A DNA stretch of 64,000 nt, from positions 62,001 to 126,000 of the forward strand of contig JBPOFA010000005.1 in assembly GCA_051251595.1 (NCBI GenBank). Direction: 5' to 3'. The position numbers and the translations under genes are program-made. How positions within the stretch are numbered: position 1 is the stretch's first letter; each line of letters begins with the position of its first letter. A model generated the notes under the pieces. It had not been told where the DNA came from and did not search any database. It saw only the letters and a program-made list of their open reading frames with translations. The DNA is from NORP110 sp051251595. GTDB taxonomy: Bacteria > Pseudomonadota > Alphaproteobacteria > Rhodobacterales > Rhodobacteraceae. Below, one piece after another: positions 18,746 to 27,320 of the stretch.

Positions 18746-18900
18746 CACACATTGAACGGCTATTGGGCAGCAATACTCAAGAGCTTTAGGTCAAAGCAGG
18801 GCAGAATTTCTGAAATGACAAGGAATTCTAAAGAGGGTCTTCAAGTTATAGGGCGGTCATTCTGTTTCATTGGTTGCAGAAACAAAGAGGAGTTCCCGTA

Positions 18901-19083
18901 ATGCAACCGAATGAAACACCAGAGATCAAGCGTCGCGCAGATGGTTCAATCGATACGGCGCACTACATGAAAATCGGACGTCAGGAGCGTGCGGATCAGG
19001 CCCATTCATTGGCCAAGATGGCAATACCAAAGCGCAGAGCCTTCTCATTACAGTCTTGGTTCATCAGGACATTGGAGACCTAA
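18901..19083 (+). CDS. Small hypothetical protein
   Basis: 60 residues from ATG 18901, preceded by AGAGGAG. The sequence is polar and basic with SIDTAHYMKIGRQERADQAH and a C-terminal AIPKRRAFSLQSW. I do not recognise a domain with certainty. The same kind of short HYxxIGRxERAxA protein occurs as orphan genes in Rhodobacterales (recalled, not checked). It is transcribed divergently from the winged-helix/hydrolase gene across about 155 bases. Confidence 0.6.
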   Translation: MQPNETPEIKRRADGSIDTAHYMKIGRQERADQAHSLAKMAIPKRRAFSLQSWFIRTLET

Positions 19084-19241
19084 ATGGACCTTGGCCTAAG
19101 TGCTATGGCATGAGAATTAGACCAGTGCTCGATTTTCAAATCGGCCATGGCCTCGGAGAATTTGACCAAAAGTCATTTGGCACGCGCCTGTCAAAGCCGA
19201 GGTTCCTCTGTGCGAATTCTTGTCTTAACCCGCCGAGGGTC

Positions 19242-19270
19242 GGCGCGGGCGGCCAAGTGGGGCCCGCGCC
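19242..19270. terminator. GC-rich hairpin, probable bidirectional terminator
   Basis: Perfect nine-base inverted repeat GGCGCGGGC (19242-19250) / GCCCGCGCC (19262-19270), followed by TTT on the plus strand. It lies between the small orphan gene and the convergent rhodanese gene. Confidence 0.6.
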
Positions 19271-19277
19271 TTTGGTG

Positions 19278-19652
19278 TTAGTCCTGAACCGGGCCGCCTG
19301 CGTCTTGCCATGCGGAAAAGCCGCCGACGTTTGACACGTTCTGAAAGCCCATGTCCTTGAGCGTTTTGCCGCCCAGAGCAGCCTGGCCGCCGGCACCGCA
19401 GATCAGCACGATGTCGGCGTCTTTTTTCATCACCGGGCTGTGCATTGGGTGCGAATCATCGGCGTAGAATTCCAGCATGCCGCGGGTGATCAGCTCTGCG
19501 CCTGCGATGGTTCCTGATTCTGCGATTTCGGTCTTGTCGCGCACGTCGATGAACACGGTGTTCCCGGCCTTGTGGCGTTCGATGCCTTCCTGAGCGGAAA
19601 TACGTGGCACGACGGCGTCGGCCTCTTCCATATAATCTTTGACAGTTTTCAT
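19278..19652 (-). CDS. Rhodanese-like domain protein
   Basis: Single-domain rhodanese, 124 residues from ATG 19652 (AAGGAAA upstream). FIDVRDKTEIAESGTIAGA is the conserved CH2 region; the active-site loop is LICGAGGQAAL, with the persulfide-bearing Cys present but Gln where the common CxxGxR loop has Arg. Sulfurtransferase or persulfide-carrier activity is likely; the substrate is unknown. Cytoplasmic (no signal). It lies downstream of the tlpA-like gene on the same strand. Confidence 0.88.
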   Translation of the reverse strand: MKTVKDYMEEADAVVPRISAQEGIERHKAGNTVFIDVRDKTEIAESGTIAGAELITRGMLEFYADDSHPMHSPVMKKDADIVLICGAGGQAALGGKTLKDMGFQNVSNVGGFSAWQDAGGPVQD

Positions 19653-19740
19653 GATGCGTTTCCTTGCTGTTGCGCGGGTCAAATTAGAACAGTCTGGCGC
19701 TAAGGCAACCGTTGATTGCCTGCGGTGGCTGTGGGTGTCG

Positions 19741-20301
19741 TCAGGATCCGTCGGTCAGGGCCTGGATGATCGCCTTGGCGCTGTCGCTGTCCCATTCGGC
19801 GTCGCCGCGCAGGCGTGCGATTTCCTGGCCTTCGGGGTTGAGGATGACAGAAATGGGCAGGCCCAGAACGGCCATATCACGGGCAAGCTGTTGTTTTGGG
19901 TCCAGCAGGACCGGCAGGTTTGTCACGCCGACCTCTTCAAAAAAGCGCGTTATGGCGGGCACGGCGTTGCGGCCTGTGGCGATGGTGACGACGGCAAAAT
20001 CCTCGCCGCCAAATTCGGCCTGCAGCGCGTCGAGAGAGGGCATTTCATGGCGGCAGGGCGCGCACCACGTGGCCCAGAAATTGACCAGAACATATTTGCC
20101 CTGCCAGTCGGCCAATGTGTGTTCATTGCCCTCTGGGTCGGTGAACGGGATTTGCGAAACCTCTTTGGGTGCGCTTTGGAACACCAGCTTTTTCATGCTG
20201 CCGTCGCGCAGCGCCTCTAGCGTTGCGGTGTCCGCGGCCGAAGCGGTGTTTGCACCAAGCGCAAGGGCCATATAAAGGACAGCGGTGAGAACGTAACGCA
20301 T
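19741..20301 (-). CDS. TlpA/ResA-type thiol:disulfide oxidoreductase, exported
   Basis: 186 residues. Signal peptide MRYVLTAVLYMALALGA ending near ASA, then an AhpC/TSA-thioredoxin fold with the redox motif NFWATWCAPCRHEMPSLDAL and cis-Pro region GLPISVILNPEG. It acts in the periplasm, probably reducing disulfides for cytochrome c maturation or protein repair. It is divergent from argH with only 23 bases between the starts, so their promoters must overlap the coding ends or lie within this gap. Confidence 0.92.
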   Translation of the reverse strand: MRYVLTAVLYMALALGANTASAADTATLEALRDGSMKKLVFQSAPKEVSQIPFTDPEGNEHTLADWQGKYVLVNFWATWCAPCRHEMPSLDALQAEFGGEDFAVVTIATGRNAVPAITRFFEEVGVTNLPVLLDPKQQLARDMAVLGLPISVILNPEGQEIARLRGDAEWDSDSAKAIIQALTDGS

Positions 20302-20324
20302 GATAACCCTCCGAGGGCAAGAGA

Positions 20325-21716
20325 ATGACAGACAAGACCCAGAATGCCATGTGGGGCGGGCGCTTTGCCGCTGGTCCAGACGCGATTATGGAAGCGATCA
20401 ACGCCTCTATCGGGTTCGACAAGCGAATGGCATCCCAGGACATAGCAGGGTCCAGAGCCCATGCAGCCATGTTGGCCACACAGGGTATCATTACCGATAG
20501 CGATGCAGAGGCCATTCGGGAAGGCCTGCTCACGGTGTTGTCAGAGATTGAAACCGGAAGCTTTGAATATTCGGCAGCGCTGGAGGACATTCATATGAAT
20601 GTCGAATCCCGGCTGAAGGAAATCATCGGCGAACCTGCTGGGCGTTTGCACACCGGGCGGTCGCGCAATGATCAGGTTGCGACGGATTTCCGGCTGTGGG
20701 TGCGGGATCAGGTGGATGCGGCGATTTCGGGCATTCGGGCGCTGATCTCTGCGTTTCTGGAACAGGCAGAGGCCGGGGCCGACTGGGTTATGCCCGGTTT
20801 CACTCATTTGCAGACGGCCCAGCCTGTGACCTGGGGTCATCACATGATGGCTTATGTGGAAATGCTGGGGCGGGATTTGTCGCGGTTTGAGGACGCGCGC
20901 GCACGGATGAATGAATCGCCTTTGGGCGCGGCGGCGCTGGCGGGAACGTCATTTCCGATTGATCGTGATGCGACGGCGGCAGCACTTGGGTTTGATCGCC
21001 CGGCGGCAAATTCGCTGGACGCGGTTGCGGATCGCGACTTTGCGCTGGAATTTCTGGCCGCGTCGTCGATCTGCGCGATGCATCTGTCGCGCTTTTCAGA
21101 AGAGCTGGTGATCTGGTCTTCTGCGCAATTCCGCTTTGTGGCGTTGAGCGACCGGTTTTCGACCGGCTCTTCGATCATGCCGCAAAAGAAGAACCCGGAT
21201 GCGGCCGAGTTGGTGCGCGCCAAGATCGGGCGGATTGTCGGGGCGTTGGTGGGTTTGTTCACGGTGATGAAGGGCTTGCCGCTGACCTATTCCAAGGACA
21301 TGCAGGAAGACAAAGAACAGGTCTTTGATGCCGCCGACAGCCTGATGCTGGCTTTGGCCGCGATGGAAGGCATGGTGCGGGACATGACCGCAAATGTGGA
21401 TGCCTTGAAAGAGGCAGCTGGTAGCGGATTTTCCACGGCGACGGATCTGGCCGACTGGCTGGTTCGGGAACTGAACCTGCCGTTCCGGGATGCGCATCAT
21501 GTGACCGGGTCTCTGGTTGCGATGGCAGAGGGCAAGGGCTGTGATTTGCCAGAGCTGACGCTGGAAGACATGCAAACGGTTTGCAAGGACATCAACGCGG
21601 GCGTCTTTGCCGTCTTGGGGGTTGATAATTCCGTTGCCTCGCGCACATCATATGGTGGAACCGCGCCGGAACAGGTGCGCATTCAGATTGCCCGTTGGAA
21701 GGATGCTTTGAAATGA
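20325..21716 (+). CDS. argH: Argininosuccinate lyase
   Basis: Splits argininosuccinate to arginine and fumarate, the last step of arginine synthesis. 463 residues, full length. Family motifs: MWGGRF, GRLHTGRSRNDQVATDFRLW, MPGFTHLQTAQPVTWGHH and the catalytic-loop signature SSIMPQKKNPDAAELVR. It heads a tightly overlapped run argH-lipoprotein-lipoprotein-DUF2834-lysA. Confidence 0.97.
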   Translation: MTDKTQNAMWGGRFAAGPDAIMEAINASIGFDKRMASQDIAGSRAHAAMLATQGIITDSDAEAIREGLLTVLSEIETGSFEYSAALEDIHMNVESRLKEIIGEPAGRLHTGRSRNDQVATDFRLWVRDQVDAAISGIRALISAFLEQAEAGADWVMPGFTHLQTAQPVTWGHHMMAYVEMLGRDLSRFEDARARMNESPLGAAALAGTSFPIDRDATAAALGFDRPAANSLDAVADRDFALEFLAASSICAMHLSRFSEELVIWSSAQFRFVALSDRFSTGSSIMPQKKNPDAAELVRAKIGRIVGALVGLFTVMKGLPLTYSKDMQEDKEQVFDAADSLMLALAAMEGMVRDMTANVDALKEAAGSGFSTATDLADWLVRELNLPFRDAHHVTGSLVAMAEGKGCDLPELTLEDMQTVCKDINAGVFAVLGVDNSVASRTSYGGTAPEQVRIQIARWKDALK

Positions 21717-21847
21717 CCAAGATCGTATTCGTAGCTGGCGCCGCGCTGGCGCTTGCCGGATGTGGGGCCGACGGTTCGCCAGAGCGCCCAAGCAAGCCGG
21801 GCATTACTGTAACGGGTGAGACAACAATTGGGGTGGTGTCGCAATGA
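21713..21847 (+). CDS. Tiny lipoprotein (argH-lysA operon, first)
   Basis: 44 residues, ATGA overlap with the argH stop. MTKIVFVAGAALALAGC is a lipoprotein signal with lipobox LAGC, so the mature lipid-anchored peptide is only about 28 residues (GADGSPERPSKPG then ITVTGETTIGVVSQ). The tail resembles that of the next gene. Its function is unknown. Small lipoproteins at this place, next to lysA, are common in Proteobacteria (lppL/yifL-like); this comparison is from memory. Confidence 0.8.
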   Translation: MTKIVFVAGAALALAGCGADGSPERPSKPGITVTGETTIGVVSQ

Positions 21848-22041
21848 ATCGGTATTTGATTGGAATAGTTGCAACTGTGCTGATTGCTGGGTGCAGCTCT
21901 TCGCCGTCTTATACCGGCTCTGGCGCGCCGAGTGGTTCGCCGATTTCGATTTCCGGGGAAACCAATGTCGGCGTTGTCAGCGATGAAGGGGGCACGCGGC
22001 CCTATACCGGCACCGATGTTACCGTGAACCTTGGGTTCTAG
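21844..22041 (+). CDS. Small lipoprotein (argH-lysA operon, second)
   Basis: 65 residues, ATGA overlap with the preceding lipoprotein gene. Signal MNRYLIGIVATVLIAGC with lipobox IAGC, then a Ser/Gly/Pro-rich linker and the segment ISISGETNVGVVSDEG, parallel to ITVTGETTIGVVSQ of its neighbour. The two thus look like a tandem duplication with diverged linkers, or two domains of one ancestor. Expected to be anchored in the periplasmic face of a membrane. Confidence 0.8.
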   Translation: MNRYLIGIVATVLIAGCSSSPSYTGSGAPSGSPISISGETNVGVVSDEGGTRPYTGTDVTVNLGF

Positions 22042-22043
22042 CG

Positions 22044-22361
22044 ATGTCATTGCTGCGTATGGCTTATCTGGCCCTGGCGCTTGTCGGTGCCGTCATGCCG
22101 ATGCGCTATTTCATCAGTTGGTTTAATGAATTTGGCTATTCCCTGTCGGGGATGGTCGAGGCTTGGCACGCCAATGACGCCACGTCGGGACTGACCTGGG
22201 ATCTGACCATCGCGGCGATTGCGCTGACGGTTTGGATCATCGCCGAAACGCGCGTGCGCCGGAATTGGTCGGCGCTTTGGGCGATCCCGGCCACATTTTG
22301 CATTGGCGTCAGCTGTGGCTTGCCGCTTTATCTTTTCTTACGCACAAGGCCTGTTACCTGA
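22044..22361 (+). CDS. DUF2834-family membrane protein
   Basis: 105 residues with three hydrophobic helices (about 5-25, 50-66, 76-97) and the RYFISWFNEFGYSLSGMVEAW motif typical of DUF2834. Function unknown. It starts two bases after the second lipoprotein and its TGA shares one base with the lysA ATG, so lysA translation is probably coupled to it. Confidence 0.8.
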   Translation: MSLLRMAYLALALVGAVMPMRYFISWFNEFGYSLSGMVEAWHANDATSGLTWDLTIAAIALTVWIIAETRVRRNWSALWAIPATFCIGVSCGLPLYLFLRTRPVT

Positions 22362-23626
22362 TGGACCACTTTTTGTATCGCGACGGCGTGTTGCATGCCG
22401 AAGACGTCTCTTTGACCGAAATCGCAGCCGCCGTTGGCACGCCGTTTTACTGCTATTCTGCGGCGACCTTGCGTCGGCATTTTACCCTGTTTGATGAGGC
22501 GCTGGACGGGATGGATCATTTGATCTGTTTCGCGATGAAGTCGAATTCGAACCAGGCGGTGCTTAAACTGATGGGCGATCTTGGCGCTGGCGTCGATGTT
22601 GTCTCGATCGGGGAATACCTGAAGGCCAAGGCCGCCGGAATTCCCGGAGAGCGGATTGTGTTTTCCGGCGTGGGCAAGACCCGGCAGGAAATGAAGACAG
22701 CGCTGGAAGGTGGCATTCGTCAGTTCAACGTCGAATCCGAGCCTGAGATGCAAGCGCTGAGCGAGGTTGCGCAAGCGGTCGGCGTAAAAGCCCCGATCAC
22801 GATCCGGGTGAATCCGGATGTGGATGCGCGCACCCATGCCAAAATCGCGACCGGGAAATCCGAAAACAAATTCGGTATTCCGATCAGCCGCGCGCGTGAG
22901 GTTTATGCGATGGCGGCCGGTTTGCCCGGGTTGGACGTGATTGGAATCGACGTGCATATCGGCAGCCAGCTGACCGATCTGGAGCCCTTTGAACAAGCCT
23001 ATCTGAAGGTCGCAGAGCTGACCCGGCAACTTCGTGCCGATGGTCATGACATTCGCCGTCTTGATCTGGGTGGCGGTCTGGGCATCCCTTACGAACGGTC
23101 CAACTCGGCCCCGCCTTTACCAATTGAATATGGCGAGGTGATCCGCCGCACTGTTGGCGGTCTGGGCTGTGAAATAGAGATTGAACCGGGGCGGTTGATT
23201 GCCGGAAATGCCGGGATCATGGTCAGCGAAGTCATCTATGTGAAATCCGGTGAGGATCGCGAATTTCTTATATTAGACAGTGCGATGAACGATTTGATCC
23301 GCCCTGCCATGTACGAGGCGCATCACGATATCATACCCGTTCTAGAGGGCGTTCCAGGGCGCGAACCCGCGGTCTATGACATCGTTGGCCCCGTTTGCGA
23401 AAGCGGCGATACCTTTGCCAAGGGGAGGGCGATGCCGACCCTGAAACCGGGCGATCTGGTCGCGTTTCGGTCTGCGGGGGCCTATGGGGCAGTGATGGCC
23501 TCTGAATATAACTCTCGGCCTTTGATCCCGGAAGTCCTGGTGCAGGACGATCAATTTGCCGTCATCCGTGCACGCCCTACCTATGAAGAGATGATAAAGC
23601 GCGATACCATCCCAGAGTGGCTCTGA
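22361..23626 (+). CDS. lysA: Diaminopimelate decarboxylase
   Basis: PLP enzyme that makes lysine from meso-diaminopimelate. 421 residues from ATG 22361. PLP-lysine in FAMKSNSNQAVLKLM, the phosphate loop DLGGGLGIPY, GRLIAGNAGIMV, and the active-site PVCESGDTFAKGR are present. An open frame extends upstream to 22232 but overlaps DUF2834 and carries no lysA sequence. It ends the argH cluster. Confidence 0.97.
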   Translation: MDHFLYRDGVLHAEDVSLTEIAAAVGTPFYCYSAATLRRHFTLFDEALDGMDHLICFAMKSNSNQAVLKLMGDLGAGVDVVSIGEYLKAKAAGIPGERIVFSGVGKTRQEMKTALEGGIRQFNVESEPEMQALSEVAQAVGVKAPITIRVNPDVDARTHAKIATGKSENKFGIPISRAREVYAMAAGLPGLDVIGIDVHIGSQLTDLEPFEQAYLKVAELTRQLRADGHDIRRLDLGGGLGIPYERSNSAPPLPIEYGEVIRRTVGGLGCEIEIEPGRLIAGNAGIMVSEVIYVKSGEDREFLILDSAMNDLIRPAMYEAHHDIIPVLEGVPGREPAVYDIVGPVCESGDTFAKGRAMPTLKPGDLVAFRSAGAYGAVMASEYNSRPLIPEVLVQDDQFAVIRARPTYEEMIKRDTIPEWL

Positions 23627-23664
23627 CTCTGGCTGGTCGTGAGCCGGTTAAAGATTAAGAGGTT

Positions 23665-26244
23665 ATGGCAAGACAGAAAAATCTTCCTGAAAGCGCGTTA
23701 AAGCGTTTGCGTCGGCCGTTAGTGTTGACGCGGGTTGGTATGACGGCTGAACGTGCGATCCGCGCGTTCTGGCCCTTGATTTCTGTTGTCCTTGTCGTCC
23801 TGGCCGCGCTGATGTTTGGGCTGCACCAGAATGTCGCGCTAGAAGTTGGCTGGATCGGGTCGGTCTTGGTCGTTCTTGCGGCGCTCGCCTCGCTCATCTT
23901 CGGGATCCGCCAGTTTCGCTGGCCAAGCGCGCAAGAGGCGCTGGAGCGTCTGGACCAGACTTTGCCGGGCCGCCCGATTTCCGCAATCATGGATCAGCAG
24001 GTGATCGGTTCCGGTGATCCGGATTCTGAACAGGTTTGGAAGGCCCATGTGGATCGGATGGCCGAACGTGCCGCAGCGGCGCGGCCGGTCAAACCGAATT
24101 TGCAAGTTGCCTCTCGCGATCCTTTTGCGCTGCGCTATGTGGCGCTGTTTGCCTTTGTGGTTGCGCTGATATTTGGATCCGTCTGGCGGGTGGCCACGGT
24201 GTCAGAGATCATCAGCGGGTCAAATGGCGCGGCCCTGGCCAACGCTGCGACCTGGGAAGGCTGGGTGGAGCCCCCGGCCTATACGGGCAAGCCGTCGATC
24301 TATCTTGCAGATGTGGACACGGACACGCTGGTTGTTCCGGCAGGCAGCCAGATCACGCTGCGCCTATATGGCGAAGTGGGGGCCTTGACCGTGGCGGAAA
24401 CCGTATCGGGCCGCGTCAATGAGATCGACAGTGCTGCCGATCCCAACCAGAGCTTTGACGCCGTGCAACCTGGCATCGTGTCGATCGAAGGGGTTGGCGG
24501 GAAAAGCTGGACCATCGACGTGCTGCGGGACTACCCGCCCAGCATCGCCTTCGCCGGAGAGGTTGAGCGCACAGGGCTTGGTGAAATGCGGCTGCCCTAT
24601 GAGGCGGCAGATGATTACGGGATTGTCGGTGCGCATGTAGAAATGCAGCTGGACCTGGCCGCGGTGGACCGTCGCTATGGTTTGGCGGTGGAGCCAGAGC
24701 CGCGCGACAAGATCGTGCTTGATCTGCCCTTGCCCTTTACCGGGGATCTTTCTGTTTTCACGGAAACCCTGGTCGACGATCTGTCGCAGCACCCTTGGGC
24801 GGGGTTGCCCGTCAAGGTGACCTTGTTCGCAGAGGATGCGGCCGGGAATACCGGGACCAGCCTCGTGCAAACGATAGACCTGCCCGGACGGCGGTTCTTT
24901 GACCCGCTTGCAGCGGCGATTGTGGAACAGCGCCGCGATTTGATGTGGTCGCGCAGCAATGCCAGGGACGTCGCGCAGGTCTTGCGGGCGGTCAGCTATA
25001 AGCCCGAAGACGTTTTCCGTTCAAACACCGCCTATCTGATGTTGCGGGTTTTGATCCGGCGGCTGGAAATGGCGGACACCTATGGCACCTTGTCAGATGA
25101 GGTGCTGGAGGAAGTCGAGCAAGCGCTTTGGGACATCGCCCTGTTGATCGAGGATGGCAACCTGTCGGATGCAGCCGAACGTTTGCGCCAGGCGCAAGAG
25201 CGTCTGGAACAGGCGATGCGCGATGGTGCCAACGAAGAAGAAATCGCCCGGTTGATGGATGAGCTGCGCGAGGCCATGCAGAACTACATGCAGCAACTTG
25301 CCCAGCAGGCGCAGGAAAACAACGAATTTGCGGACAATCAAAACACGCAAGAAATCACGGGCGATCAGTTGCAGGAAATGATGGATCGCCTGCAAGAGCT
25401 GATGGAACAGGGGCGGATGGAAGAAGCCCAGCAACTGATGGACCAGTTGCGCCGCATGATGGAAAACATGCAGGTCACCCAAGGCCAGCAAGGGCAGGGG
25501 CAACAGAACCCTGGACAGCAAGCCATGGAAGACTTGGCTGATACGTTGCGCGAGCAGCAGGGGCTGAACGATGATACGTTCAGCGATCTGCAGGAACAGT
25601 TCAATCAGGACGGTGAGCAGGGCCAACAGGGTGAGCAAGGCCAACAGGGCGAGCAAGGCGAGGGTGGTCAGCAGGGGCAAGGTGGCCAACAAGGGCAAGG
25701 CTCTCGTCAGGGGCAGGGACAAGGTCAGGGGGATGAGCGCGGACAAGGCCAAAGCCTGGCGGATCGTCAGCAGGCCTTGCGCGAGTTGTTGGAACAACAG
25801 GGCGGCAATCTGCCAGGGCAAGGCACCGAAGGCGGCGACAGCGCGCGCGAATCGTTAGGCCGGGCCGGGCGCGCAATGGAAGGCGCGGAAGAGGCCTTGC
25901 GTGAAAATGACTATGCTGGCGCGATGGACGAGCAGGCCAAAGCGCTAGAAGCTCTGCGCGAAGGCATGCGCGATCTGGCCGAAGAGATGGCCCAGCAACA
26001 GCAGCAGCAACAAGGCCAGCAGGGAGAGGCTTTTGGTCGGGCCGATAACTCTGGTCAGCGGGATCCTTTGGGCCGGGACAGCGGCGCCAGAGGCCGGGTT
26101 GGTTCAGATGATCAGATTTTGCAGGGCGAAGACGTCTACCGTCGCGCCCAGGAATTGCTGAACGAAATCCGGCGTCGGTCTTCGGATCAAGAGCGCCCAA
26201 CCCTTGAGTTGGACTACCTCAAAAGGTTGCTGGACAGGTTCTGA
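23665..26244 (+). CDS. DUF4175 / TIGR02302-family large membrane protein
   Basis: 859 residues. Two N-terminal hydrophobic helices (about 33-50 and 56-74) and a third near 152-172 put it in the inner membrane; a large periplasmic beta-rich part follows (WEGWVEPPAYTGKPSIYL). The C-terminal 350 residues are helical and very rich in Gln, Glu, Met and Gly, with a collagen-like GQQGEQ tract (about residues 650-690), and end in LNEIRRRSSDQERPTLELDYLKRLLDRF, which is typical of the family. Function unknown; an envelope role is inferred. No obvious operon partner. Confidence 0.88.
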   Translation: MARQKNLPESALKRLRRPLVLTRVGMTAERAIRAFWPLISVVLVVLAALMFGLHQNVALEVGWIGSVLVVLAALASLIFGIRQFRWPSAQEALERLDQTLPGRPISAIMDQQVIGSGDPDSEQVWKAHVDRMAERAAAARPVKPNLQVASRDPFALRYVALFAFVVALIFGSVWRVATVSEIISGSNGAALANAATWEGWVEPPAYTGKPSIYLADVDTDTLVVPAGSQITLRLYGEVGALTVAETVSGRVNEIDSAADPNQSFDAVQPGIVSIEGVGGKSWTIDVLRDYPPSIAFAGEVERTGLGEMRLPYEAADDYGIVGAHVEMQLDLAAVDRRYGLAVEPEPRDKIVLDLPLPFTGDLSVFTETLVDDLSQHPWAGLPVKVTLFAEDAAGNTGTSLVQTIDLPGRRFFDPLAAAIVEQRRDLMWSRSNARDVAQVLRAVSYKPEDVFRSNTAYLMLRVLIRRLEMADTYGTLSDEVLEEVEQALWDIALLIEDGNLSDAAERLRQAQERLEQAMRDGANEEEIARLMDELREAMQNYMQQLAQQAQENNEFADNQNTQEITGDQLQEMMDRLQELMEQGRMEEAQQLMDQLRRMMENMQVTQGQQGQGQQNPGQQAMEDLADTLREQQGLNDDTFSDLQEQFNQDGEQGQQGEQGQQGEQGEGGQQGQGGQQGQGSRQGQGQGQGDERGQGQSLADRQQALRELLEQQGGNLPGQGTEGGDSARESLGRAGRAMEGAEEALRENDYAGAMDEQAKALEALREGMRDLAEEMAQQQQQQQGQQGEAFGRADNSGQRDPLGRDSGARGRVGSDDQILQGEDVYRRAQELLNEIRRRSSDQERPTLELDYLKRLLDRF
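25613..25735 (+). repeat. Gln/Gly-rich tandem repeat inside DUF4175 gene
   Basis: Imperfect repeats of six to nine bases encoding G-E-Q-G-Q-Q and G-Q-G units. Such a tract can change length by slippage without breaking the frame when units are lost in threes. It also produces a spurious leucine-rich open frame on the other strand. Confidence 0.75.
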
Positions 26245-26271
26245 TAGGCTTGGGGTTTCACGCCTGAAACG

Positions 26272-27132
26272 CTAGATTTTTTCATCGCCGCCGAATTGAG
26301 AGACCAACGTGGTCAGGCGATCCACCGCACGCTGCATCATCGAATCCACCGAACTGCGCAGCATGTTTACCCAATCGACATATGCCGTCAGTAGGCCTTC
26401 TAGCCCCGGGATCATTTCGACGACTTTCGGGGCATAGATATAAGCCAGCGCCAGAACCGCGAAAAAGGCGATCGTCAAAACGAAGCCAAGGCGAAATCCG
26501 CTGCGGCGACGTTGGTCTTGTTCGATCGGTTCGTCACCGTCGGATGCGCTTTGGGCAGAGGCTGTCAGGCTGGAATTCAGCTCTTCGATATCAGGCAATA
26601 GATCCTTGCGCTGACCGGCCCCGATTGCAGCGGCGGCAACGGCTGCGCCGTGGTCTTCGTCAATGCCACGCAGGCGCGCCATCCGTTTTTGAATGGTCGC
26701 GTCCGTTTCCTGTTCCAGATCATCCAGCCCAAGATCGGTCGTTGCAGAGGTATGCGCAGCGTCGTTTGCCCGTTCCTGGACTTCACGTTCTGCCTCTTGC
26801 TGAAGGATGCTGGCCACGCCATCATCCAACCCGCGCGGTTTGGGACGCTCAGCCTCTTCTGGTTCTGGCTGATTTTCCGGCTCTGGTGCGTCGAATTCTT
26901 CTGGCTCTGCCTCAGGCTCCGGCGCATCCGCAGCGATGTCCTCGGCCGGTTCGGCGGAGTCTTCGGGGGCAGGTGCTTCAAGCTCTGGCGCGGCTGGCTC
27001 TTCCGGGCTGTTGGCAGACCGCTGATACCATGTGTGCCCACAATTAGAGCATTGCACGTCACGACCGTTTTCCGGAATGACACTGTCGTCCACTTCGTAT
27101 TGCGCGCCGCAATTTGGACAAATCAAACGCAT
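26272..27132 (-). CDS. MJ0042-type zinc-ribbon membrane protein
   Basis: 286 residues from ATG 27132 (GAGGTGG upstream). It opens with the zinc ribbon MRLICPNCGAQYEVDD and QCSNCGHTWYQ (two CxxC pairs), then a long acidic Pro/Glu/Ala-rich region (about 45-110), a helical part, and one transmembrane helix near 220-240 (LTIAFFAVLALAYIYAP). The zinc ribbon therefore faces the cytoplasm. The same architecture is common in Alphaproteobacteria, with function undefined. It is divergent from ftsE across about 190 bases. Confidence 0.85.
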   Translation of the reverse strand: MRLICPNCGAQYEVDDSVIPENGRDVQCSNCGHTWYQRSANSPEEPAAPELEAPAPEDSAEPAEDIAADAPEPEAEPEEFDAPEPENQPEPEEAERPKPRGLDDGVASILQQEAEREVQERANDAAHTSATTDLGLDDLEQETDATIQKRMARLRGIDEDHGAAVAAAAIGAGQRKDLLPDIEELNSSLTASAQSASDGDEPIEQDQRRRSGFRLGFVLTIAFFAVLALAYIYAPKVVEMIPGLEGLLTAYVDWVNMLRSSVDSMMQRAVDRLTTLVSQFGGDEKI

Positions 27133-27320
27133 CTGCCACCTCAAATACCAATTTAATTATACGTAACAGGCTTTTGCCACGATCAGTAAACAAGCCCCTG
27201 CCACATTTTTTCATTTTTTTACCAAAGAAAACCAAAGTTTCCAAGCTTTTGCGTATGGCCGATTGAATCGGCTCGCCGCCTGAGGCAAAACTGTCGCGGC
27301 GGGCAAAGGGCGGGTACCAC

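Noticed and set aside
25093..25821. 242-residue leucine-rich open frame on the minus strand
   Set aside because: It is the mirror of the Gln/Gly/Glu-rich repeats of the DUF4175 gene; no ribosome site, extreme composition.
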